From positions 1 through 64,000 of the forward strand of contig NZ_BPQP01000006.1 in NCBI RefSeq assembly GCF_022179305.1: a stretch of 64,000 bases of DNA. Direction: 5' to 3'. This stretch comes from Methylobacterium iners. GTDB taxonomy: Bacteria; Pseudomonadota; Alphaproteobacteria; Rhizobiales; Beijerinckiaceae. Made by a program: the position numbers and the translations under genes. The notes under the pieces are model-generated. The model was given only the letters and a program-made list of their open reading frames with translations, was not told the origin of the DNA and made no database searches. Each line of letters opens with the position of its first letter. Position 1 is the stretch's first letter. Below, piece by piece: positions 27,357-35,116 of the stretch.

Positions 27357-27857
27357 CTACGCGAGGGGTCTTGGGGGCTCGGGCAGGGCCTCCGGGCCGA
27401 GGCCCGAGACGACCGCGACATCGTTCGGCACCATCCGGACATGTCCGAAGGCACGCGCCGGCAGCGATGCCGATCCGGTTAGGATGCCGGTCACACAGCA
27501 GGTCATGGGTCCGCAGCAGGAGCCTTGGCAGGCACCCGGGCCGCAGCCCTTGCCGCCATCATTGGCCTTGACTGACCCGTTGAGCGCCAAGGATGCCGCG
27601 CCCTGCCAGGCGGCCGCGAACGGAAAGGCTGCCGCCTCTGTGGCTATCGCCGATCCGGCCGACGAGGGAATGGTCTCGGCCGTCTGGGACCGAGGCGCTG
27701 GCGTTGCCGCCACGTCAGGAGCGGCCTGTGTCTCGGCCACGGCCGGATGATGGTAATCATGACCTCCATGAGCCCAGGCGACGGACGGCAGGGCGTAGGC
27801 GATGATCATCGCGATCATCACCGCCGCCAAGCGCACGATATGCTGGCCGGGTTTCAT
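27357..27857 (-). CDS. Cys-rich secreted protein heading the efflux operon
   Basis: The product has 166 residues. A signal peptide (VRLAAVMIAMIIAYALPSVA) is followed by HGGHDYHHP, an Ala-rich linker, then a cysteine cluster CGPGACQGSCCGPMTCC (about residues 105-121), and a Pro-rich tail. The His and Cys clusters suggest metal binding in the periplasm. It is the first gene after the operator at 27995-28018 and lies 89 bases before the adaptor gene. Not assigned to a named family. Confidence 0.6.
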   Translation of the reverse strand: MKPGQHIVRLAAVMIAMIIAYALPSVAWAHGGHDYHHPAVAETQAAPDVAATPAPRSQTAETIPSSAGSAIATEAAAFPFAAAWQGAASLALNGSVKANDGGKGCGPGACQGSCCGPMTCCVTGILTGSASLPARAFGHVRMVPNDVAVVSGLGPEALPEPPRPLA

Positions 27858-27994
27858 GGCGACTGCGGTACACCTTGATCAGGCGCCTGGAAATCCCAGG
27901 GTCCTGCGAGGGAATGGAAAAGCGACGGCCTTGGTTTCCGCAACCCTATGGAATCGAGGCGGGGGCATGACCTCGCTGGTATCACTAGGTGTGG

Positions 27995-28018
27995 AGCTTC
28001 CTACCCTGGGAAGGTCAA
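27995..28018 (-). promoter_or_regulatory. CueR-type promoter of the efflux operon
   Basis: The dyad CTTCC-TACCCTG-GGAAG (27997-28013) overlaps a minus-strand -35 box TTGACC (28013-28018). The expected -10, 19 bases further on, falls at 27988-27993 (CACACC, weak). The arrangement matches the operator at 20917-20939. It lies between the DUF411 gene and the Cys-rich gene and points toward the latter, so one CueR-like regulator can serve both promoters. Confidence 0.65.
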
Positions 28019-28031
28019 GGGGAATGCAACT

Positions 28032-28517
28032 TCAGACGACTTCGCTGCCACGGTAGCGGGCGAAGGTGCTCCGGCTGTCCGGTCCGAACAGCACGACCTC
28101 GTAGGTGGCAGGCTCCATGCCTTCCACCTCCATGCCGGGCGAGCCCGCGGGCATGCCGGGCACGGCCAAGCCAATACCGTGCGGCTTCTCCGCCAGCAGG
28201 CGCTTGATCGCTCCCGCGGGCACGTGCCCTTCGACGACGTACCCGCCGACCTGGGCCGTGTGGCAGGACGAAAGCTCACGCGGTACGCCGAGGCGGACCT
28301 TCAAGGGCGTGACGGGCCCGTCCATGACCACGACCGTAAAGCCTTCCTCGCGCAGGTGCGTGATCCACTTCTCACAGCAGCCACAGGTCGGGTCCTTCAT
28401 CACCGCGACTGTCGGGAGACCTTCTGCCGCTGCGGCTAGTCCTAGAGCCGTAGCCCCCAGACCAACGATCACGGCACGTCGCGACGATATGCGCACACCA
28501 CTCATTGGGCTCCCCAT
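28032..28517 (-). CDS. DUF411-family metal-binding protein
   Basis: The product has 161 residues. An N-terminal Tat-like leader (SRRAVIVGLGATALGLAAAA) precedes the DUF411 motif MKDPTCGCCEKWITHLREEG and SSCHTAQVGGYVVEGHVPAG. DUF411/CopG proteins occur beside copper and silver efflux genes. It stands just upstream of the efflux operon promoter, with its own promoter unseen. Start could be 28517 or 28505. Confidence 0.85.
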   Translation of the reverse strand: MGSPMSGVRISSRRAVIVGLGATALGLAAAAEGLPTVAVMKDPTCGCCEKWITHLREEGFTVVVMDGPVTPLKVRLGVPRELSSCHTAQVGGYVVEGHVPAGAIKRLLAEKPHGIGLAVPGMPAGSPGMEVEGMEPATYEVVLFGPDSRSTFARYRGSEVV

Positions 28518-28775
28518 CCAAGACCCAGGACAGATCTAATACCAACTGTGTTGCAGGATACACGCGGCAAACCGTCGAAGGTATGTGCTTAGGCTTGCGA
28601 TGCTGGGGAAGCGGGGCGGCCGCAGCCTTGCCTGGTGTAGCCCTGGTGTTGATGTGGGCACCTAACTCATTTCTGACGAACGTCTTCTCCCGAGAACTCT
28701 GCAAAACGGTCACGGCGACGTCTCTGGGTCAGAGACGCAACGTCCGCTTCGGGACTGAAGGCCAACTTCCGCTTT

Positions 28776-29158
28776 CCACCCCGAGCGGACCTTGGTCGCA
28801 GACCGCTCAAGGGTTTGGTTAGAGTCGAGTTGGGCGGTCAAGGCGCTAAGCGCCGTCCCAATTTTTTGGCCTGTCTACGAGAGCGGGGCCCTAAGACGCA
28901 GGTGGGGGGAGGGTGCCCCATTGGTCCGATACCCAGGGGGCCGCCTCTGGCCCAGCCAGGATCAGCTCAGCGCGCGGGCCCCTGATTCGCAGCGGCCAGC
29001 TGACGGTTCTCACGAACTCCCGCCAGATCTCCGGGGTGTCGTGTGCTGGTTGCTATGTGGTCGCTAGCAACTTAGCAATCGCCAATAATATGGCTCTAAG
29101 TCATTAATTTTATTGGCGCACCCGACACGATTCGAACGTGTGACCTTTGCCTTCGGAG
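28776..29158. repeat. Long direct repeat, central copy (beside intact tRNA-Arg)
   Basis: This 383-base copy matches 6847-7227 almost base for base, including the block CGCCGTCCCAATTTTTTGGC and GGTCGCTAGCAACTTAGCAA. It ends at the tRNA anticodon loop, after which this copy continues into an intact tRNA 5' half. A dispersed-repeat relative (GTCCGCTTCGGG) stands just before it at about 28741. The gap from 28518 to 29113 has no gene. Confidence 0.85.
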
Positions 29159-29190
29159 GGCAACGCTCTATCCAGCTGAGCTACGGGTGC
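29114..29190 (-). tRNA. tRNA-Arg (anticodon CCG)
   Basis: The 77-base gene folds well: acceptor GCACCCG/CGGGTGC, D-arm GCTC/GAGC, anticodon stem TTGCC/GGCAA with loop CTCCGAA (anticodon CCG at 29154-29156), T-arm ACACG/CGTGT with TTCGAAT, discriminator G, and encoded CCA. It is the only complete copy among several partial ones in the window. It reads the CGG codon. Confidence 0.95.
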
Positions 29191-29249
29191 TGACCGAGGC
29201 AAGTCCTACCGCAAGCGGCGGGAGGGTGCAACGGGACGCGGAGCGAGGC
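29150..29249. repeat. 100-base direct repeat: tRNA-Arg 5' half plus upstream flank (left copy)
   Basis: From CCTTCGGAGGGC (anticodon loop) through the tRNA 5' half and 59 bases of 5' flank to GGAGCGAGGC, this is identical to 43054-43153. The two copies bound the 13.9-kb segment with mfd, cls, nag and GH13 genes. Confidence 0.9.
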
Positions 29250-29276
29250 GTGCATGCGTGGGGAGGGCAGCGAAGG

Positions 29277-29318
29277 CTCCGAAGGCAATGGTCACGCGTT
29301 CGAATCGTGTCAGGTGCG
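29277..29318 (+). other. Inverted tRNA-Arg 3'-half remnant
   Basis: The plus strand reads CTCCGAAGGCAATGGTCACG, CGTTCGAATCGTGTCAGGTG, CG. This matches the tRNA 3' half from the anticodon loop with four substitutions, in the opposite orientation to the intact gene. The remaining 29319-29582 holds no gene. It is a likely relic of another integration or inversion. Confidence 0.65.
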
Positions 29319-29582
29319 TGAAGCCGTGTGCGCAGGCGCTCAGAGCGCCGGTAATGAGCCGCGATGCGGATGGCGAGGGACCAGAGGGTCGCCCATGCGC
29401 CGGCAGTGTGGCCGCGCAATCAACTCTCTACAGAGTCTGATGTTTGCACACAAGGCTTTCCGGGCGCGCACGTGGAGTCGCGCCGGTCTAGGCAACATGC
29501 AGGCGCCACAGGCTTCATCGGACCCGTCCAGCTCTGTCGCGGGTTTGCGGGTGACGGCTATGAGGCCTTCTGCGGAGTCGAG

Positions 29583-32500
29583 ATGCCAGCGAGCACAAAA
29601 CGGAAGCCTGCGCCAAACACCGCGGGCAACGCATCCCTGCCGCTCGCTCCATTAGGCGCTCTCGCTGCCGGCCTGCTCAGCCTAGCGGGTAGGACAACGC
29701 CCCTGGTCCATGTGGCGCGTGACGCACGGCGCCTGGAGCGATTGGCGGAGATCCTGCGGATTATCGCGCCTGGCTGCAGCGTCGCGGTCTATCCGGAATG
29801 GGATTGCCTGCCATACGACAGGGCGTCCCCCTCGCGCGGAACCATGGGCGCGCGCGCCGGCGTGCTGCGGTGGCTAACGGACAAAGCGAACCTGCCGGAC
29901 TTTGTGCTGACCACCGCACCTGCCCTGATCCAGCGCGTGCCGCCACCTGACACCTGGGCCGCAGCACATTTGGAGATCCGAGTGGGCGACCCGCTGCAGC
30001 CCGAAAGGGCTATCGAGACCCTTCAGCGTCTCGGCTACGTCTTTGATGATCGCGTCGACGAGCCCGGGGAGGTCGCCGTCCGCGGACGCGTGATCGACTT
30101 GTTTCCCGCCGCAGCGCCAAGGCCATGTCGGATTGAGCTTGATGACGCGCGCGTCACAGCCATTCGCTCCTACGACCCTGTCTCGCAGCGCTCCCTCACA
30201 GATGCTGAGGTGCTCATCGTTGATCCGGCCACCGAGATCATCCTAGCACCAGACTCTGAGGAGGCGCTCAGACCCTTCAGCGGTCAGGAGCATGAACTTC
30301 CTCGCTTCTACCAGGAGCTCACGAGCCTTCTCGACTACGTGCCCGAAGCGCTGCTCGTGGTCGAGGCGGGATCCGAGGCGAGGACCGAAGCCTTTTTCGA
30401 GCAGATCCAGGACGGCCAGGAAGGTGCCGTGCGCCTCTCGAGCGGGACAGCGCCGGGCGTGACCAAGGGGCTCTACTTCACGCCGAAAGAATGGTTGGAC
30501 CTCCTCGCTTGCAAGCAGCTCGCCTTTGCCGAGGAGATTGAAGACAACACTGTGCCAGTCTTTGCACGCGAGCGGCGCCCCACGGCTGCCTTCGCGCGAT
30601 ACCTGCGCGAGCGGCAGAAGGCCGGCGATCGCATCCTGCTGGCCAGCTCAAAAGATAGCTTTCGCCGTCTCGCCCAGGAGGCCGTATCGGTCCTCGGACA
30701 CAAACTCCAGAGGGCCAACACTTGGGCCGCGGTGCTGAAGGCTGAGCCTGGCCAGGTTCTCGCCATGGAGGCGCCGCTTGAAGCCGGTTTTCGTATGCCG
30801 GAGTTGAGCGTCACTGCTCTCACAGCACCCGACCTCTTCGGCCACCAGGCAAGTGCTACCTCGAGTGAAGCGACAGCAGCCCTGCCTCTTGGTGAGGTCG
30901 AGCTACGCGTCGGCGACGTTGCTATCCACGAGGATCACGGCCTGTGCGTCTTCGAGGGGCTGGAGCGTGTCACCGGACCGCACGGGCAAGCTGAGGACGC
31001 TGTGCGCCTGCGCTTTGCCGATGACGCAGTTCTTATGGTGCCTGCCAGCCAAGCCGGCCGGATCTGGCGCTACGGCTCAGAGGTGGATGCCGTGAGCCTC
31101 GATCGACTTGAGAGTGGCACCTGGGAGAAACGACGGACAGGTGTTGAGGATGCTGTCAGGCGAACCGCGCAGACGATGCTGACACTGGCAGAAGCCCGCC
31201 GTCAGGCAAAAGCCTCTGTGCTCGTTCCACCAACACGCGAGATGCAGCGCTTTGCTGCAGGCTTCGGCTTCGCACTCACGGCCGATCAGTCAAGTGCGAT
31301 CGATGCTGTGCTCAGCGACCTTGCCTCAGGTCATCCCATGGACCGGCTGGCCTGCGGCGATGTGGGCTTTGGCAAGACCGAGGTGGCGCTGCGTGCAGCT
31401 GCTGCCGCCCTGTTTGCGGGCAAACAGGTCGCGATTGCTGCACCAACTACGGTGCTGGTGCGCCAGCACGTGCAGACCTTCCGGCGCCGGTTCGCCCGCT
31501 TTGGCATTGAGGTGGCGCAGCTGTCGCGCCTCGTTCCGCCCGTCGAGGCCAAGCGCGTAAAGGCAGGCATTGCTGACGGCTCGATACGCCTCGTTATCGG
31601 AACGCACGCGCTCGCGGCCCGCGGGGTGCGCTTCGCTGACCTCGGCCTTGTGGTAGTCGATGAAGAGCAGCGCTTCGGAGCCAAGCAGAAGGAGCGGCTT
31701 CGGCGACTGGGGCAGCGGGCGCACGTCCTAACTCTAACCGCCACGCCGATTCCGCGCACCCTGCAGTCGGCCCTCGTCGGCCTGCAGGATCTCAGCGTGC
31801 TCGCGACGCCGCCCATTGTGCGCCAGCCGATCCGCACTCTGATCGCCCCTTTCGCGTCCGACACGGTGCGAGCCGCTCTGATGCGCGAGCGCCGGCGCGG
31901 CGGTCAGAGCTTTGTCGTCTGCCCGCGCATCGCAGACGTTGCGCCAATGCAGGAACGCCTGCGCGATATCGCCCCCGAGCTGCAAGTTCTCGTGGCACAC
32001 GGCGAACTCGATCCGGCCGAGATGGACGATGTCATGGTGCGGTTCGCGGATGGCGAGGGCGACGTGCTGCTCGCCACCAACATCATCGAAAGCGGCCTCG
32101 ACGTGCCGCGGGCCAACACCATGCTGGTCTGGCAGCCGGACAAGTTCGGCCTCAGCCAGCTGCATCAGCTGCGCGGCCGGGTTGGACGCGGCCAGCGCCG
32201 GGCCGTAACTTATCTGCTGAGCGATTCCGAGGCGCCTCTCTCACTAGCCAGCCAGAAGCGGCTGCGCACATTGGAAGCTCTCGACCGACTTGGGGCCGGA
32301 TTCGCGATCAGCGCGCGTGATTTGGATCTGCGTGGAGCGGGGGACCTTGTTGGCGAGGATCAAGCGGGGCACGTGCGCCTGATCGGGCTCGGACTCTACC
32401 AGCATCTGCTTGAGCAGGCGTTGAGGGCCGCTCGTGGTGAGCCGGTCGAAGATTGGCATCCTGACGTCCAGCTTGGGCTCTCAGGGCACGTGCCGGAGAG

Positions 32501-32906
32501 CTATGTGCCTGAACCGGAGCTGCGCCTGAGCCTCTACACGCGAGTGGCGCGATTGCGGATGCAGGAAGAGGCCGCGGCGCTACGCGAGGAGATTGAAGAC
32601 CGGTTCGGTCCACTGCCGGAGCCGGTCGAGGAGCTGATCACCCTCGCTCAACTCCGGGTCGCCTGCGTTGGTCTTGGCATTGAGCGTCTGAGCGGCGGTC
32701 CGCAGGGGCTAGCAGCCGACTTCCGGCCCGGTAGGCTCGAGGAGTTGATCGTGAAAGACAATGAACTCGAGCGGCGCGGCGACAGGCTAATCTTACCGCT
32801 GAGCAGTCACGATCCAGCACAGCGCGCCTGCATTGCCGCGGAATTTTTAGAAGAGCTACAGAATGCGCGTGAGGGTTACCAGCGGAGTGCACTCGGACAG
32901 ATCTAG
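29583..32906 (+). CDS. mfd: Mfd paralogue (transcription-repair coupling factor type)
   Basis: The protein has about 1107 residues and the full Mfd layout. UvrB-like N-terminal part: VAVYPEWDCLPYDRASPS and VRGRVIDLFPAAAPRPCRIE. RNA-polymerase interaction domain: VAIHEDHGLCVFEGLERVTG, then RLESGTWEKRR. RecG-like motor: Walker A CGDVGFGKTEVAL, Walker B VVVDEEQRFG, LTATPIPRTLQ, NIIESGLDVPRANTM, QLRGRVGRGQR. The C-terminal regulatory domain is present. GGAG stands five bases before ATG 29583; the frame is open upstream without a ribosome site. Position on an island suggests an extra copy beside the chromosomal mfd, which lies outside this window. It could support repair or displace stalled RNA polymerase. 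The following gene is a sigma-1.1-like protein. Confidence 0.9.
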   Translation: MPASTKRKPAPNTAGNASLPLAPLGALAAGLLSLAGRTTPLVHVARDARRLERLAEILRIIAPGCSVAVYPEWDCLPYDRASPSRGTMGARAGVLRWLTDKANLPDFVLTTAPALIQRVPPPDTWAAAHLEIRVGDPLQPERAIETLQRLGYVFDDRVDEPGEVAVRGRVIDLFPAAAPRPCRIELDDARVTAIRSYDPVSQRSLTDAEVLIVDPATEIILAPDSEEALRPFSGQEHELPRFYQELTSLLDYVPEALLVVEAGSEARTEAFFEQIQDGQEGAVRLSSGTAPGVTKGLYFTPKEWLDLLACKQLAFAEEIEDNTVPVFARERRPTAAFARYLRERQKAGDRILLASSKDSFRRLAQEAVSVLGHKLQRANTWAAVLKAEPGQVLAMEAPLEAGFRMPELSVTALTAPDLFGHQASATSSEATAALPLGEVELRVGDVAIHEDHGLCVFEGLERVTGPHGQAEDAVRLRFADDAVLMVPASQAGRIWRYGSEVDAVSLDRLESGTWEKRRTGVEDAVRRTAQTMLTLAEARRQAKASVLVPPTREMQRFAAGFGFALTADQSSAIDAVLSDLASGHPMDRLACGDVGFGKTEVALRAAAAALFAGKQVAIAAPTTVLVRQHVQTFRRRFARFGIEVAQLSRLVPPVEAKRVKAGIADGSIRLVIGTHALAARGVRFADLGLVVVDEEQRFGAKQKERLRRLGQRAHVLTLTATPIPRTLQSALVGLQDLSVLATPPIVRQPIRTLIAPFASDTVRAALMRERRRGGQSFVVCPRIADVAPMQERLRDIAPELQVLVAHGELDPAEMDDVMVRFADGEGDVLLATNIIESGLDVPRANTMLVWQPDKFGLSQLHQLRGRVGRGQRRAVTYLLSDSEAPLSLASQKRLRTLEALDRLGAGFAISARDLDLRGAGDLVGEDQAGHVRLIGLGLYQHLLEQALRAARGEPVEDWHPDVQLGLSGHVPESYVPEPELRLSLYTRVARLRMQEEAAALREEIEDRFGPLPEPVEELITLAQLRVACVGLGIERLSGGPQGLAADFRPGRLEELIVKDNELERRGDRLILPLSSHDPAQRACIAAEFLEELQNAREGYQRSALGQI

Positions 32907-33107
32907 AGATTTGCCTGTGTGAAGCTTCCCACACTAGGCCGCGGCCACGCGTGTGAATCGTGCTGAGTGCGCCGGTCTCCGGGGGGCAGTCAGAGCGTTG
33001 GCAATGTGCCCCTGGGCTCAGACGGCATGCGGAGCGGCTGAGGCGCGTGCACCGCCTCGATGGCTGACGCAGCGGGGCTATGAGCACGAGAGCGAAGGGA
33101 TGTCGGG

Positions 33108-33533
33108 ATGGCGAGCACGATTGATCGCGGGACGCTCGACCGGTTGATTGTTCTTGGCGGTGAGCGCGGAGAACTGACTGCCGCAGAGCTTCAGGCGGTT
33201 CTGCCCGTCGACAGCATGGATGTGGACGCTCTCGTGTTGGTCATGCTGGAACTGGAGGCGGCAGGCATCAGCGTTGAGCCAGAGGTCTTCGGGCCGCGAG
33301 CGCACGAGCCGGTGTCCTTCGCGCCAGAGCTGCCCCCCGTTGCGAGCGATGCCGTAGAGCCGGTCGCAAGAGCCGCGGAGGGTGGACCGATGATGGCTCG
33401 GCCTGTGGCCGACATTGCAACAGCGCCTGCCGCGACCGTCACTTCTCGCGAGAGAACCGACGTCAACCGGATAGTGCTCATTTCCGGCCTCGCGACTTTT
33501 CTGATCCTAGCAATCTTGCTGGTTCTGATCTGA
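33108..33533 (+). CDS. Sigma-70 region 1.1-like domain with C-terminal membrane anchor
   Basis: The product has 141 residues. Residues 4-63 (IDRGTLDRLIVLGGERGELT, AAELQAVLPVDSMDVDAL, VLEAAGI-type helix ending GISVEPEV) match the pattern of RpoD region 1.1: a helix, G-x-LT-xEL-xxxLP, an acidic stretch and GI-V-E. A Pro/Ala-rich linker (64-115) follows, then TDVNR and a single hydrophobic helix at the very end (about 121-140: IVLISGLATFLILAILLVLI). No sigma regions 2-4 are present. GAAGGGA lies seven bases before the ATG. It starts 202 bases after the mfd paralogue. In RpoD this acidic domain occupies the polymerase DNA channel; here it would be tethered to the membrane. That role is inference. 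Confidence 0.7.
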   Translation: MASTIDRGTLDRLIVLGGERGELTAAELQAVLPVDSMDVDALVLVMLELEAAGISVEPEVFGPRAHEPVSFAPELPPVASDAVEPVARAAEGGPMMARPVADIATAPAATVTSRERTDVNRIVLISGLATFLILAILLVLI

Positions 33534-33655
33534 AGCTGGAGCCAAGCATGGCGGCAGCGGAGCAAATGCTGACAGCCTTGCAGCCAACCAGGCAATGACA
33601 TAACCCATTATCGGGATCATATCTCCCCAACTTCGAGTGAACGTCTAATATTAGC

Positions 33656-35116
33656 GTGGAAATAAATTTGCAAGAAGTTTTGCATCAATTGATAGAGTTG
33701 ATTGCCCCTATCAATATGGGACTGTTTACTATTGTAGGCGTATTTCTGTCTGCGCTAGTTACTGTCCACGTGCTACTCCGCAAACGAGAGGTTGCCGCAG
33801 CAATAGGCTGGATAGGTCTAGCTTGGATAGCTCCAATAATAGGGGCCACTTTTTATAGCTTATTTGGAATTAATCGGGTCGCTCGCCGTGCACGAAAGCT
33901 GCGAATAAAGCCATCAAATCAGCTGTCGGAGCGAAATGCCGGCAATAAGCGGGTCGCAGCCTCACTCGCTCCGGCATTGCACCCACTCGACTACGCGGTG
34001 GGCCAGATCACATCATTGCCACTGCGCATTGGCGCCTCTGTCGATCCTCTCCGCAATGGTGATGAGGCTTATCCGGCAATGCTTAAAGCCATCGGCGAGG
34101 CAAAGTGCTCAGTCGCACTGTCAAGCTACATCTTCAGGGATGATGCGACCGGAAGATTTTTCGTTGACGCACTGGCCGCTGCTCAGAACCGGGGCGTGGA
34201 GGTGCGTGTTATTATTGACGGTATAGGTAGCGGATATCCATTTCCAAGTATCAAACGTCGGCTACGAAACGCTCAGATACCAGTAGGACGGTTTCTTCAT
34301 TCAGCCCTACCATGGCGCATGCCATTCCTAAACTTGCGAACGCATAAAAAGTTGCTGATTGTTGATGGAAGGATTGCTTTTACAGGCGGGATCAACATTG
34401 CAAGTGACAACTGTATAGATGACGCTCCTAATGATCCCATTCGCGATACACACTTTAAGATCTGTGGGCCGATAGTTGAGCAACTCACACTTGCATTCGC
34501 GAGCGACTGGGAATTGGTCGTCGGAGAAGAGCTTGATGGGCGTCGATGGTTTCCAGAGTTGGAGTATGCTGGTCCGGCCATTGCGCGGGTTGTAACGTCG
34601 GGTCCTGACGCCGATTTGCGGAAGATTGAGCTTGTCATTCTTCAAGCTATTACATGCTCAAGACGAAGTATTAAAATAATTACACCTTATTTCTTACCAA
34701 GCGAGACTCTTAGCTCTGCACTTTCGCTCGCCGCTGGGCGCGGCATCAATGTTGACATTGTTATTCCAGCGCAGAGCGATCACAAGATTGTCGATTGGGC
34801 GACACGGGCACATGTTGACCCACTCCTCGAAGGTGATGTGCGCATTTGGCTCGATGAGTTACCTTTTGACCATTCTAAAATATTAGTTGTCGATGACGCA
34901 TGGTGTTTTATTGGCAGCGCAAATTGGGATATGCGCAGCTTTCGTCTGAATTTTGAATTGAACGTAGAGGTTTATGACGCTCAGCTTGCGGAGCGTCTCT
35001 CTACGTTCATACGAACAAAGATGACCGCTCCTCTTACACTCGATCAGCTGCGGATGCGCGCCCTGCCTGTCCGACTGCGCGACGCAAGCGCCCGATTATT
35101 GTTGCCATACCTTTAG
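33656..35116 (+). CDS. Cardiolipin synthase / PLD-family phosphatidyltransferase
   Basis: The protein has 486 residues with two N-terminal transmembrane helices (about 17-40 and 47-70) and two HKD motifs: RTHKKLLIVDGRIAFTGGIN (first) and FDHSKILVVDDAWCFIGSAN (second). This is the bacterial cardiolipin synthase layout: two phosphatidylglycerol give cardiolipin plus glycerol at the inner membrane. The start is GTG at 33656. Base use is clearly richer in A/T than the neighbours (for example AGTATTAAAATAATTACACC), which suggests recent transfer. Its 3' end overlaps the convergent EEP gene by 83 bases. The pairing recalls E. coli clsB-ybhP. Confidence 0.85.
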   Translation: MEINLQEVLHQLIELIAPINMGLFTIVGVFLSALVTVHVLLRKREVAAAIGWIGLAWIAPIIGATFYSLFGINRVARRARKLRIKPSNQLSERNAGNKRVAASLAPALHPLDYAVGQITSLPLRIGASVDPLRNGDEAYPAMLKAIGEAKCSVALSSYIFRDDATGRFFVDALAAAQNRGVEVRVIIDGIGSGYPFPSIKRRLRNAQIPVGRFLHSALPWRMPFLNLRTHKKLLIVDGRIAFTGGINIASDNCIDDAPNDPIRDTHFKICGPIVEQLTLAFASDWELVVGEELDGRRWFPELEYAGPAIARVVTSGPDADLRKIELVILQAITCSRRSIKIITPYFLPSETLSSALSLAAGRGINVDIVIPAQSDHKIVDWATRAHVDPLLEGDVRIWLDELPFDHSKILVVDDAWCFIGSANWDMRSFRLNFELNVEVYDAQLAERLSTFIRTKMTAPLTLDQLRMRALPVRLRDASARLLLPYL

